A stretch of 64,000 nt of DNA from Gemmatimonadaceae bacterium (GCA_011525845.1 WYBP01000023.1:62001-126000), one strand, 5' to 3'. Positions 9,100 through 16,522 are shown, counted from the first letter of the stretch. Program-made: numbers and translations. Notes: a model not told the origin generated them from the sequence alone.

Positions 9100-10256
9100 C
9101 ACGCGGCCACCGCCTCGTCGAACGTGCGCAGCACGCGGTAGAACGAGTCGCGCTCCGCGGGGACCTTCCCGGCGCCCCGGATCAGGCGGACGAGCTCGTC
9201 CAGCGACATCGCCTGCGTCGTCTGCGCCCCCACCGCGTGGTAGATCTTCTCCCGCACCACCGTGCCCTCGAGGTCGTTCACGCCGTAGTGCAGCGCGACC
9301 TGCGAGACGAAGGGGGTCACCATGATCCAGTGACTCTTGATGTGCGCGAAGTTGTCCAGGAAGAGGCGGCCGACGGCGAGGTTCTTCAGGTCGTCCACGC
9401 CGGAGGTCGCGATCCCCTGCCGCCCGAGCCGCTTGCCGAGCTCGTTGTCGTCGGGGTGGTAGGCGAGCGGGATGTAGGCGAGGAACCCTCCCGTCTCGTC
9501 CTGCAGGTCGCGCAGCATCTGGAGGTGCTCCATGCGGTCCGCGTGGCTCTCCACGTGGCCGTAGAGCATCGTGCTGTTGGTGCGGATCCCGAGGCCGTGC
9601 GCCGCGCGGTGCACGCCGATGTAGTCGGCCGCGCCGAGCTTCTTGTTGGCGATCTCCTCGCGCACCGCGGCGCTGAAGGTCTCGGCGCCCCCGCCGGGCA
9701 TCGTGTCGAGCCCCGCCTCCTTGAGCGCCGCGAGCACCTCCACCCAGGACATCTTCTCGATGCGCGCGATGTGCGCGATCTCGACCGCGGTGAGCGCCTT
9801 GATGTGCACGTGCGGGAGCTCCGCCTTGAGCGCCCGGAACATCTCCGTGTAGTAGGCGAGCCCCGCCTGCATGTCGAGCCCGCCGACGATGTGGAACTCG
9901 CGCGTGAGCCCCTGCTTGGCCTGCCGCGCCTCCTCCATCACCTGCTCGATGGTGTACCGGTACGCGCCCTCCTCCTTCGGGAGGCGCGCATAGCCGCAGA
10001 AGACGCAGGTCTTCCGCAGGGTGCAGATGTTCGTCGGGTTGATGTGCTGGTTGGCCGCGAAGGTGACCAGGTCGCCATGGCGCGAGCGGTTCACCGCGTC
10101 CGCGAGGATCCCGACGCCCGTGAGGTCGCGCGAGTCGAAGAGCGCGACGCCGTCGGCCTGCGAGAGGCGCGTGCCCGCGGCGACCTTGTCCGCGATGCGC
10201 CGCACCGCGGGGTCGGCGATGCGCTCGAACGGGATCTCCAGCGCGGCCACCGTCAC
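9099..10256 (-). CDS. mqnE: Aminofutalosine synthase (radical SAM) with CX5CX2C motif
   Basis: MqnE adds the adenosyl radical to the MqnA product to make aminofutalosine. The 385-residue protein shows NPTNICTLRKTCVFCGYARLPK, so the putative cluster cysteines are Cys78, Cys84 and Cys87 in CX5CX2C spacing instead of the common CX3CX2C. I checked the codons directly and the frame is intact on both sides. The rest is typical: GGLDMQAGLAYYTEMFRALK, PGGGAETFSAAVREEIANKK, and a C-terminal VALHYGVNDLEGTVV. The start is GTG 10256, four bases after the fabF stop. Its position ahead of mqnA and mqnC fixes the function better than the motif alone. Confidence 0.92.
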   Translation of the reverse strand: MTVAALEIPFERIADPAVRRIADKVAAGTRLSQADGVALFDSRDLTGVGILADAVNRSRHGDLVTFAANQHINPTNICTLRKTCVFCGYARLPKEEGAYRYTIEQVMEEARQAKQGLTREFHIVGGLDMQAGLAYYTEMFRALKAELPHVHIKALTAVEIAHIARIEKMSWVEVLAALKEAGLDTMPGGGAETFSAAVREEIANKKLGAADYIGVHRAAHGLGIRTNSTMLYGHVESHADRMEHLQMLRDLQDETGGFLAYIPLAYHPDDNELGKRLGRQGIATSGVDDLKNLAVGRLFLDNFAHIKSHWIMVTPFVSQVALHYGVNDLEGTVVREKIYHAVGAQTTQAMSLDELVRLIRGAGKVPAERDSFYRVLRTFDEAVAA

Positions 10257-10260
10257 GGTC

Positions 10261-11514
10261 CTACTCCGGGAGTCGGCGGAGCGCGATGCTCACGTTGTGG
10301 CCGCCGAACCCTGAGGAGTTGGAGAGCGCCGCATGGACCTCGCGCTTCACGGGCACGTTCGCCGTGCAGTCCAGGTCGCACTCCGGGTCGGGCGTGGCCA
10401 GGTTGATCGTCGGCGGGATCACGCCATGCTTGATCGCCATCGCGGTGAAGATCGCCTCCACGCCGCCGGCCGCACCGAGCATGTGGCCGGTGGCGGACTT
10501 CGTGGAACTCACGTTGAGCCCGGTGGCGTGCGGCCCGAAGACCTTCTTGATCGCCCGGATCTCGTTGGGGTCGTTGAGCGGGGTGGAGGTGCCGTGCGCG
10601 TTCACGTACTGCACGTCCGCCGGCGAGAGCCCGCCGTCCTCGAGGGCCCGCCGCATGGCGCGCTGCAGTCCCTCGTGGTCCTCGGGCTGGCCCGTGAGGT
10701 GGTACGCGTCCCCCGTGGCCCCGTACCCGACGACCTCGGCGTAGATGGGCGCCCCGCGCCGCCGGGCGTGCTCGTACTCCTCCATCACCACGCACCCCGC
10801 CCCCTCGCCGAGCACGAAGCCGTCGCGCGTCTGGTCGAACGGCCGCGACGCCGTCTCCGGCGACTCGTTGCGGGTGGAGAGCGCCTGCATGTTCCCGAAC
10901 CCGCCGATCGAGACCGGCGAGACCGCCGCCTCGGAGCCACCCGCGATCATCAGGTCCGCGTCCCCGTAGACGATCATGCGGAACGCGTCGCCGATCGCGT
11001 GCGCGCTGGTGGCGCAGGCCGACTGCGTGGCGTAGTTCGGCCCCTTCGCCTGGAACCGCATGGAGACCACGCCCGCGGCGATGTCCCCGATGAACATCGG
11101 GATGAAGAACGGGGAGATGCGGTTCGGGCCCTGCGTGCGGTACACCTCGCACTGGTCCTCGAACGTCGCGATGCCGCCGATGCCGGACCCGATCACCACC
11201 CCCATCCGCTCCTGCTCGTACCCCGTGCCATCGCCGAAGCCGGCGTCACGCATCGCCTGCACCGACGCGGCCATCGCGTACTGGGTGTAGAGGTCGGAAC
11301 GCTTGATCTCCTTGCGGTCCATGTAGAGGGAGGGGTCGAACCCCTTCACCTCGCACGCGAACCGGACCTTGAAGGCCGTGGCGTCGAAGCGCGTGATCGG
11401 TCCGCCGCCCGACTTGCCGTCGAGCAGGGCCTGCCAGGTGGTCGCGAGGTCGTTCCCCACCGACGTCACGCACCCGGCCCCCGTGATCACCACCCGACGC
11501 CGCGAGGCCGCCAT
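10261..11514 (-). CDS. fabF: Beta-ketoacyl-ACP synthase II
   Basis: FabF elongates fatty acyl chains by condensing acyl-enzyme with malonyl-ACP. The 417-residue protein has the Cys-His-His triad of elongating KAS enzymes: Cys167 (SACATSAHA), His307 (NAHGTSTPLND) and His344 (KSATGHMLGAAGG). The C-terminal NSSGFGGHNVSIALRR is also typical. It begins 2 bases after the acpP stop and ends 4 bases before mqnE, so menaquinone genes appear to follow fatty-acid genes in one transcript. Length and motifs are entirely ordinary. Confidence 0.96.
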   Translation of the reverse strand: MAASRRRVVITGAGCVTSVGNDLATTWQALLDGKSGGGPITRFDATAFKVRFACEVKGFDPSLYMDRKEIKRSDLYTQYAMAASVQAMRDAGFGDGTGYEQERMGVVIGSGIGGIATFEDQCEVYRTQGPNRISPFFIPMFIGDIAAGVVSMRFQAKGPNYATQSACATSAHAIGDAFRMIVYGDADLMIAGGSEAAVSPVSIGGFGNMQALSTRNESPETASRPFDQTRDGFVLGEGAGCVVMEEYEHARRRGAPIYAEVVGYGATGDAYHLTGQPEDHEGLQRAMRRALEDGGLSPADVQYVNAHGTSTPLNDPNEIRAIKKVFGPHATGLNVSSTKSATGHMLGAAGGVEAIFTAMAIKHGVIPPTINLATPDPECDLDCTANVPVKREVHAALSNSSGFGGHNVSIALRRLPE

Positions 11515-11516
11515 CG

Positions 11517-11753
11517 TCAGCCGAGCTTGCCGTTGAGGTAGCCGATCGCGTCACCCACGGTGCGGAGCTTCTCGGCGTCCTCGTCCGGGATGTCGATGTT
11601 GAACTCCTTCTCGAACTCCATCACCAGCTCGACGATGTCGAGCGAGTCGGCGCCCAGGTCCTCGATGAAGCTGGCCCCGTCGGTGAGCTTCTCACGCTCG
11701 ACGCCCAGCTCCTTCTCGATGATGTCCTTCACCTTCGCGGAATTGTCGGCCAT
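11517..11753 (-). CDS. acpP: Acyl carrier protein
   Basis: This 78-residue acidic protein carries acyl chains during fatty-acid and lipid synthesis. The phosphopantetheine attachment site is Ser37 in [12 protein letters not shown], and the helix [23 protein letters not shown] that docks on Fab enzymes is intact. The start is ATG 11753. It sits between fabG and fabF as in many bacteria, with its own well-formed promoter in the 117-base gap behind fabG (11815-11843) and a leader of about 55 bases. That leader contains a small perfect hairpin (GGTCCG/CGGACC, 11785-11799). Confidence 0.97.
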   Translation of the reverse strand: MADNSAKVKDIIEKELGVEREKLTDGASFIEDLGADSLDIVELVMEFEKEFNIDIPDEDAEKLRTVGDAIGYLNGKLG

Positions 11754-11814
11754 GCGGGATGACTCCGTAGGGGTGGAACGGCGGGGTCCGGAGCGGACCG
11801 TGATCGAACGCCTA

Positions 11815-11843
11815 AATATATGTTGCGGAACGGGAAAGGTCAG
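11815..11843 (-). promoter_or_regulatory. Sigma-70-like promoter for acpP
   Basis: Read on the minus strand, a -35 box CTGACC (11838-11843) is separated by exactly 17 bases from a -10 box TATATT (11815-11820). This is the clearest AT-rich patch in the fatty-acid cluster and lies in the fabG-acpP gap. Transcription would start near 11808, giving a leader of about 55 bases before the acpP ATG. An extra promoter makes sense for the most abundant protein of the pathway. The boxes are seen; activity is inference. Confidence 0.6.
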
Positions 11844-11870
11844 TTGCGACCGCCCTGCGGCCGGCACCCG

Positions 11871-12605
11871 TCACATCACCATGCCGCCGTCCACGGTGAA
11901 GACCTGCCCCGTGACGTAGGACGCATGCTCCGAGGCGAGGAACGCCACCACCCCGGCGATGTCCGCGGTGCTGCCGAGCCGCCCCAGCGGGATCTGCTCG
12001 GCGAGCGCCTTCACGGCCTCCTCGCTCATCGCATCCGTCATGTCCGTCTTGATGAACCCCGGCGCGACCACGTTGCAGAGGATGTTGCGCGAGGCCAGCT
12101 CCTTGGCGACGGACTTGCTCAGCCCGATCAACCCGGCCTTGCTGGCGGCGTAGTTCGCCTGCCCCTTGTTGCCGATGAGGCCGACCACCGAGGCGATGTT
12201 GATGATGCGCCCCCAGCGGCGCTTCATCATGCCGCGCTGCACGGTGCGGATGGCGATGAACGCGGATCGCAGGTTCGTCTCGAGCACCGCGTCCCAGTCC
12301 TCGTCCTTCATGCGCAGCATCAGGTTGTCGCGCGTGATGCCCGCGTTGTTCACCAGGATGTCGCACGAGCCGAGGGCCTTCTCCACCCCCTCGACGAGCG
12401 CGACCACCTCCGTGGGCACCCCGATGTCGCAGGCGAATCCCGCCGCCCCGCCGATCTCCGCCGCGACCGCCTCCGCCTTGGCCTGGTCCCGGCCGACCAC
12501 GGCGACCTTCGCCCCGCATCCCACGAGGGCGTGTGCGATCTCGCGGCCGATGCCGCGCGTGGACCCCGTGACGAGGGCGACCTTCCCTGTGAGATCGATC
12601 TTCAT
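11871..12605 (-). CDS. fabG: 3-oxoacyl-ACP reductase
   Basis: FabG reduces beta-ketoacyl-ACP with NADPH in each round of fatty-acid elongation. The 244-residue short-chain dehydrogenase has the cofactor motif GSTRGIG (14-20), NNAG (86-89), and the catalytic Ser139, Tyr152 and Lys156 (NYAASKAG). The C-terminal SYVTGQVFTVDGGMVM is standard. The ATG at 12605 has no Shine-Dalgarno sequence; instead the leader is a pyrimidine-rich copy of the window's repeat family. It follows fabD by 54 bases and precedes acpP. Confidence 0.96.
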   Translation of the reverse strand: MKIDLTGKVALVTGSTRGIGREIAHALVGCGAKVAVVGRDQAKAEAVAAEIGGAAGFACDIGVPTEVVALVEGVEKALGSCDILVNNAGITRDNLMLRMKDEDWDAVLETNLRSAFIAIRTVQRGMMKRRWGRIINIASVVGLIGNKGQANYAASKAGLIGLSKSVAKELASRNILCNVVAPGFIKTDMTDAMSEEAVKALAEQIPLGRLGSTADIAGVVAFLASEHASYVTGQVFTVDGGMVM

Positions 12606-12609
12606 GACC

Positions 12610-12645
12610 GGAGGTGGGAGGAGTGAGGGGGGAGGTGTGAGGGGA
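12610..12645. repeat. G/A-rich intergenic repeat, fabD-fabG gap
   Basis: The plus strand reads as G/A-rich blocks with the cores GGAGGTGGGAGGAGTGAGG and GGAGGTGTGAGGGG. The sense strand for fabG is therefore C/T-rich (CCCCTCACACCTCC) and ends about 5 bases before the ATG. It shares GGAGGTGTGAGG with copies at 16401-16522 and 39303-39437, and GAGTGAGGGG with 13591. No inverted partner is present here. Confidence 0.6.
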
Positions 12646-12659
12646 CGACCGGAGCGGCC

Positions 12660-13583
12660 CTACGACGCGAGCAGTGCCTCGACTTCCGCCACCGTGCCGC
12701 AGGTCATCGTCCTGCAATCGGGGGCGAGGCGCTTCACGAGTCCCGTGAGCACGGCGCCCGGCCCCATCTCCACGAACGTCGTGCCGGGGAACCGGGCCGC
12801 CATGTTCCGCACCACGTCCACCCAGCGCACCGGGGAGGTCAGCTGCCGGAGGAGGAGTTCGCGGGCGGAGGTCACGTCGCTCACCGCCGCCGCGGTCACG
12901 TTGCTCCAGACCGGCACGCGGGGCGAGGACCACTGCCCCGCCTGCAGTGCCTCCTGGAGACCGGCCGCGGCCGGGGCCATCAGCGGGCTGTGGAACGCGC
13001 CGCTCACCTGCAGCCGCAGCGCGCGCTTGGCCCCGGCCGCCTTGGCGAGCTCCATCGCGGCCTCGACGGCGGCGACCTCGCCGGAGATCACGATCTGCTC
13101 GGTGTTGTTGTAGTTCGCCGGCACGCAGACCCCGCTCCGGCCCGCCTCCGCGCAGATCTCCTCGATCGGGCGCTGCAGCTCGCCGAGGATGGCCGCCATG
13201 GCGCCGGGCGCGGTGACCCCGGTCTCGTACATCAGTTCGCCGCGCCGGCGCACGAGCCTCACGGCGTCCTCGAGGGGGAGCGCGCCCGCCGCATGGTACG
13301 CCGAGAACTCGCCGAGCGAGTGCCCGGCGGCGCCCTGCACGCGGTCACCGACGTGCGCTTGCACCACCGCCCAGACCGCGGCCCCGTGCGCGAGGAGCGC
13401 CGGCTGCGCGTTGTGCGTGAGCGTCAGCTCCTCGGCGGGCCCCTCGAAGCAGAGCGTGCTGAGCGGGGTCCCGAGCGCGGCGTCGGCGCGCTCGAACACC
13501 GCGCGCGCCTCGGGGAAGGCCGCCGCGAGGTCCTTCGCCATGCCGGGCTTCTGGGAACCTTGTCCAGGAAAGAGCAGGAGCAT
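12660..13583 (-). CDS. fabD: Malonyl-CoA:ACP transacylase
   Basis: FabD moves malonyl from CoA to ACP, supplying the extender unit for FabH and FabF. The 307-residue protein starts with the typical LLLFPGQGSQKPGMAKDL and has the nucleophile elbow GHSLGE with Ser89. The motif QVSGAFHSPLM supplies the catalytic histidine. I chose ATG 13583 because conservation begins exactly there; the open frame continues into fabH with no conservation. Its leader is pyrimidine-rich and lacks a Shine-Dalgarno sequence, as for fabG. Confidence 0.95.
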   Translation of the reverse strand: MLLLFPGQGSQKPGMAKDLAAAFPEARAVFERADAALGTPLSTLCFEGPAEELTLTHNAQPALLAHGAAVWAVVQAHVGDRVQGAAGHSLGEFSAYHAAGALPLEDAVRLVRRRGELMYETGVTAPGAMAAILGELQRPIEEICAEAGRSGVCVPANYNNTEQIVISGEVAAVEAAMELAKAAGAKRALRLQVSGAFHSPLMAPAAAGLQEALQAGQWSSPRVPVWSNVTAAAVSDVTSARELLLRQLTSPVRWVDVVRNMAARFPGTTFVEMGPGAVLTGLVKRLAPDCRTMTCGTVAEVEALLAS

Positions 13584-13590
13584 CAGGGAC

Positions 13591-13610
13591 GAGGAGGGAG
13601 TGAGGGGACG
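13591..13610. repeat. G/A-rich intergenic repeat, fabH-fabD gap
   Basis: The plus strand reads GAGGAGGGAGTGAGGGGACG, so the fabD leader on the minus strand is C/T-rich and ends 7 bases before the ATG. The GAGTGAGGGG core matches the copy at 12610, in the next gap of the same operon. It is short, and no inverted partner is seen in the 50-base gap. Confidence 0.5.
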
Positions 13611-13633
13611 GGGCTCGGCGCGATCGGCGGTCG

Positions 13634-14623
13634 CTAGTACCGCACGACCATGGAACCCCACGTGAAGCCGGCGCCGAACGCCACGAACATCACGGTGCTG
13701 CCTTCCTTCACGATGCCCTGCGCGTGCGCCTCGCTGAGGGCGATCGGGATCGACGCCGCCGAGGTGTTCCCGAACCGGTCGACGTTCACGAACACCTTCT
13801 CCATCGGGATGTTCGCGTGCTTGGCCGTGGCCTCGATGATCCGGATGTTGGCCTGGTGCGGGATCATCACGTCGATGTCGGTGGCCGAGAGCTTGGCGCC
13901 GTCGAGCGCACGGTCCGCGGCGTCGGCCATGGAGCGCACCGCGTTCTTGAACACCTCGCGCCCCGCCATGGTGAGCAGGTGCGTTCCCTCGGCCAGGATC
14001 TCGGGCGTGAGCGGGTCGGCCGCCCCGCCCTTCGGGCGGTGCAGGAGGTCGGCCAGCGTGCCGTCCGAGCGCATGTAGGCGGACAGGATCCCGCGCCCCT
14101 TCGTGCTGCGCTTGAGCACCGTCGCTCCGGCGCCGTCGCCGAAGAGCACGCAGGTGTTCCGGTCCTTCCAGTTCACGATGCGCGAGAGCACCTCGCCGCC
14201 GATCACGAGGATCGTCTCGTAGTTGCCCGTGGCGAGCATCCCCTCGGCCACCTGGATGCCGTACAGCCACCCCGAGCAGGCGGCGTCGATGTCGAACGCC
14301 ACGGCGCGCGACGCGCCGAGCTTGGCCTGCACCTCGACCGCGGTCGCGGGCAGCAGCCGGTCCGGGCTTGCCGTGCCGAGGATGATGGCGTCGAGCTCGC
14401 TGGCGGTCACGCCCGCCTGCTCCATGGCCGTGCGCGCGGCGGCGGTGCAGAGGCTGGTGAGGTTCTCCCCCGCCCCCGCGATGTGGCGTTGCCCGATCCC
14501 GGTCCGCTCGCGGATCCACTCGTCGGACGTCTCGATCCCGATCGAGGCGAAGTCGGTGTTCTTGAAGACGCGCGTCGGGACCGCGTGGCCCGTGGCCGTC
14601 AGCATCGCGATGGGACGCTTCAT
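13634..14623 (-). CDS. fabH: Beta-ketoacyl-ACP synthase III
   Basis: FabH starts fatty-acid synthesis by condensing an acyl-CoA primer with malonyl-ACP. The 329-residue protein has Cys116 (DIDAACSGWLYG), His256 (MIPHQANIRIIEA) and Asn286 (VDRFGNTSAASIPIAL), the Cys-His-Asn triad of KAS III. The start ATG 14623 overlaps the plsX stop by four bases. The primer (acetyl or branched) cannot be told from the motifs. Confidence 0.96.
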   Translation of the reverse strand: MKRPIAMLTATGHAVPTRVFKNTDFASIGIETSDEWIRERTGIGQRHIAGAGENLTSLCTAAARTAMEQAGVTASELDAIILGTASPDRLLPATAVEVQAKLGASRAVAFDIDAACSGWLYGIQVAEGMLATGNYETILVIGGEVLSRIVNWKDRNTCVLFGDGAGATVLKRSTKGRGILSAYMRSDGTLADLLHRPKGGAADPLTPEILAEGTHLLTMAGREVFKNAVRSMADAADRALDGAKLSATDIDVMIPHQANIRIIEATAKHANIPMEKVFVNVDRFGNTSAASIPIALSEAHAQGIVKEGSTVMFVAFGAGFTWGSMVVRY

Positions 14624-15627
14624 GGGGCGAGTTGCTCCTCGATGTGGCGGCTCATCCCGGACTCCACGGCGCGGAGCCCGGCGAGGATGCCGTTCTTGAT
14701 CGCCTCCGGGCTCGACTTCCCGTGGCAGATGATGCTCACGCCCTTGACGCCGAGGAGGGGCGCGCCGCCGTACTTCGCGTAGTCCATCGCGTGCACCACC
14801 GCGCCGAGCTGCTCGCGGGTGACCCCCGCCTTGGCGAGCATCCCGAAGAGCATCGGCGCGACCGACTCGTAGAACTTGAGCAGCACGTTCCCGGTGAATC
14901 CGTCGCAGACCACGACGTCCACGGGGCCACGGTCGCAGGCGCCGTGCGGGATGTCCCGCCCCTCGACGTTGCCGATGAAGTTGAGCCCCGCGCCGAGGAG
15001 GAGCTGGTGCGCCTCCTTCACGGCGGCGTTCCCCTTCTCCGGCTCCTCGCCGATCGAGAGCAGCCCGACGGCGGGATCCGCGCGGCCCAGGATGTCGCGG
15101 GCGTACACCGACCCAAGGCGCGCGAACTGCACGAGCTCCTTGGCCGAGCAGTCGACGTTGGCCCCCGCATCGAGCACCACCACCGGCTGGCGGGCGGTGG
15201 GGAAGACCGTGGCGATCGCCGGGCGCGTGAGCCCCTCGTGCAGGCGCAGCACGAAGGTGGAGGCGGCCATCTGCGCGCCGGTGTTCCCGGCGGAGACGAA
15301 GGCGTCGCTCTTCCCCTCGGCCTGCAGGCGGATGCCGACGGCCATCGAGGAGTTCGGCTTGCCCCGGATCGCCACCGAGGGCTTGTCGGTCATCTCGATC
15401 ACGTCGGGCGCGTCGATGAGCTCGAAGCGCGCCGCCGCCGCCGACAGGGTGTCCCGGTCGGCGGCGGCGGCGAGTTGCGCATCGAGTTGCTCGCGGACGG
15501 CGGCGGTGCGCCCCACGAGTTGCAGCGTGTGGCCGGCCCCGAGCTCACGGGCCGCCAGCAGCGCGGCCGCGACTGGCGCGGCCGGGGCGAGGTCGCCCCC
15601 CATCGCGTCCAGCGCGATGCGCGCCAT
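14620..15627 (-). CDS. plsX: Phosphate acyltransferase PlsX
   Basis: PlsX turns acyl-ACP and phosphate into acyl-phosphate, the acyl donor for PlsY in phospholipid synthesis. It acts at the inner face of the membrane. The 335-residue protein opens with RIALDAMGGDLAPAAPVAAAL. It contains the conserved AVGIRLQAEGKSDAFVSAGNTGA and the VVCDGFTGNVLLKFYE segment. It sits 2 bases after rpmF and overlaps fabH by ATGA, in the yceD-rpmF-plsX-fabH order seen across bacteria. Confidence 0.96.
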   Translation of the reverse strand: MARIALDAMGGDLAPAAPVAAALLAARELGAGHTLQLVGRTAAVREQLDAQLAAAADRDTLSAAAARFELIDAPDVIEMTDKPSVAIRGKPNSSMAVGIRLQAEGKSDAFVSAGNTGAQMAASTFVLRLHEGLTRPAIATVFPTARQPVVVLDAGANVDCSAKELVQFARLGSVYARDILGRADPAVGLLSIGEEPEKGNAAVKEAHQLLLGAGLNFIGNVEGRDIPHGACDRGPVDVVVCDGFTGNVLLKFYESVAPMLFGMLAKAGVTREQLGAVVHAMDYAKYGGAPLLGVKGVSIICHGKSSPEAIKNGILAGLRAVESGMSRHIEEQLAP

Positions 15628-15629
15628 GC

Positions 15630-15812
15630 CTACGCTTCGCGGGCTGCGACTCGCTGCTCACCCGCGTAGAAGCCGCACTCCTCGCAGACGTGGTGCGGGC
15701 GCTTCATCGCGCCGCACTTCGGGCATGCCTGGATGTTGATCGCCGGGGCGGTCTTGTGCGTGTTGCGTGCGCGCTTCTTGCGCTTCGAGGTGCGGCGTTT
15801 CGGGACGGCCAT
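15630..15812 (-). CDS. rpmF: 50S ribosomal protein L32
   Basis: L32 is a small protein of the large ribosomal subunit. The 60-residue sequence has the basic N-terminus AVPKRRTSKRKKRARNTHK and a zinc ribbon formed by CPKCG and CEECG. This is the zinc-binding form, not the cysteine-free version that some bacteria use in zinc limitation. It lies between yceD and plsX, its usual position. Confidence 0.97.
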   Translation of the reverse strand: MAVPKRRTSKRKKRARNTHKTAPAINIQACPKCGAMKRPHHVCEECGFYAGEQRVAAREA

Positions 15813-15860
15813 CGGAACCTGCTGGAAGAGGATTCGGAGGAATGGAACGGCTACTGACGA

Positions 15861-16331
15861 CTACTGGGTGTCGCGGGGGCTGCAGTCGCACGGACCCGCG
15901 TTCAGGTCGGCACCGCAGGTCTTGCAGAGTCCCAGGCAGTCGGGACGGCACAACGGCAACACGCTCGCTTCGAGCAACCACTGTTCACGCAGCGCGGGGC
16001 GGAGGTCGAGCATCGTCCCGAGGTCGCCCAGGGGATAGACATCCGGCTCGTCCGCATTCTCGTCGTCCGCGTCGGCGTAGATCAGGTGGGCTTCCGCGGC
16101 CACCGGGCTCTCCACCGGCGCGAGGCAACGGCGGCACTCTCCCGCGGCGGCGCCCTTGAGCGAGCCACTGAAGTAGAACCGCCCGCTCCCCGCCCCGCTC
16201 AGGCGCCCGGTGACATGGATCGCAGAGACAGGACGAATGTCGCCCTCCATCCAGACCGCGTCGTCGGAAGGGAGGTCGGATTCGACCTTGACAGCTCCCT
16301 CGGACAGGGTGCGAATGGCGAACGACAGCAT
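15861..16331 (-). CDS. YceD/DUF177 large-subunit rRNA accumulation protein
   Basis: A 156-residue member of the DUF177/YceD family, which supports 23S rRNA accumulation and almost always precedes rpmF. Cysteines in CRRCL and in CRPDCLGLCKTCG, plus two more near the C-terminus, could bind a metal; this is common in non-proteobacterial members. I start it at ATG 16331 because a longer reading to 16367 adds an unconserved His/Pro-rich leader and would span the likely promoter. It is the first gene of the fatty-acid train and follows the ndk terminator. Confidence 0.88.
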   Translation of the reverse strand: MLSFAIRTLSEGAVKVESDLPSDDAVWMEGDIRPVSAIHVTGRLSGAGSGRFYFSGSLKGAAAGECRRCLAPVESPVAAEAHLIYADADDENADEPDVYPLGDLGTMLDLRPALREQWLLEASVLPLCRPDCLGLCKTCGADLNAGPCDCSPRDTQ

Positions 16332-16338
16332 GGGCGGA

Positions 16339-16367
16339 AAGCTATCCGGGCCGTGTGGGTGGGTCAA
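16339..16367 (-). promoter_or_regulatory. Possible promoter for yceD-rpmF-plsX-fab, giving a leaderless mRNA
   Basis: On the minus strand a -35-like TTGACC (16362-16367) lies 17 bases from a -10-like TAGCTT (16339-16344). With normal spacing, transcription would begin at 16331-16332, the A of the yceD ATG, so the message would have no leader. The -35 box matches consensus at five of six positions but the -10 box at only three. A bulged hairpin pairing CCCTGC with GCAGGG lies just upstream at 16374-16396. Confidence 0.4.
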
Positions 16368-16400
16368 GGGTCCAAGCCCTGCACTGGCAGGGACTTAGAA

Positions 16401-16522
16401 GGGCAGAGGGGAGATGGGAGATGTGAGGGGGCCGCCCGTCCGGGCGGCCCTGCCCCTCGACGAGGAAAGGGCGCCGGCAGTACCCGGCGCCCTCCTCCCC
16501 TCTCACACCTCCCATCTGCCCC
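16401..16522. repeat. Purine/pyrimidine inverted repeat enclosing two hairpins (yceD-ndk gap)
   Basis: A purine arm at 16401-16430 (GGGCAGA, GGGAGATGTGAGGGG) faces a pyrimidine arm at 16491-16522 (CTCTCACACCTCCCATCTGCCCC). The arms can pair over TGGGAG/CTCCCA, TGTGAG/CTCACA and GGGCAGA/TCTGCCC, with one-base mismatches and a five-base bulge. Between them lie two perfect hairpins, GGGCCGCCCG/CGGGCGGCCC (16429-16450) and GGGCGCCGG/CCGGCGCCC (16469-16492). The whole element could fold as a branched junction. It fills nearly all of the 190-base gap between ndk and yceD, and its arms match the repeats at 12610 and 39303. Confidence 0.65.
16469..16492 (-). terminator. Hairpin terminator downstream of ndk
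   Basis: A perfect nine-base stem (GGGCGCCGG/CCGGCGCCC) with a six-base loop is followed on the minus strand by TTTCC. It lies 30 bases after the ndk stop and would end the sucC-sucD-ndk transcript. The T run is short, as is common in very GC-rich genomes. A second perfect hairpin follows at 16429-16450. Confidence 0.7.

Noticed and set aside
9981-10027. Possible frameshift or insertion error in the MqnE cluster loop
   Set aside because: The extra six bases keep the frame, and flanking residues are conserved on both sides. I kept it as a real CX5CX2C motif.
16401-16522. The inverted-repeat element as an insertion sequence or MITE
   Set aside because: There is no transposase and no flanking target-site duplication, and the inner hairpins look like terminators. 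A non-autonomous repeat remains possible and is reported as a finding.
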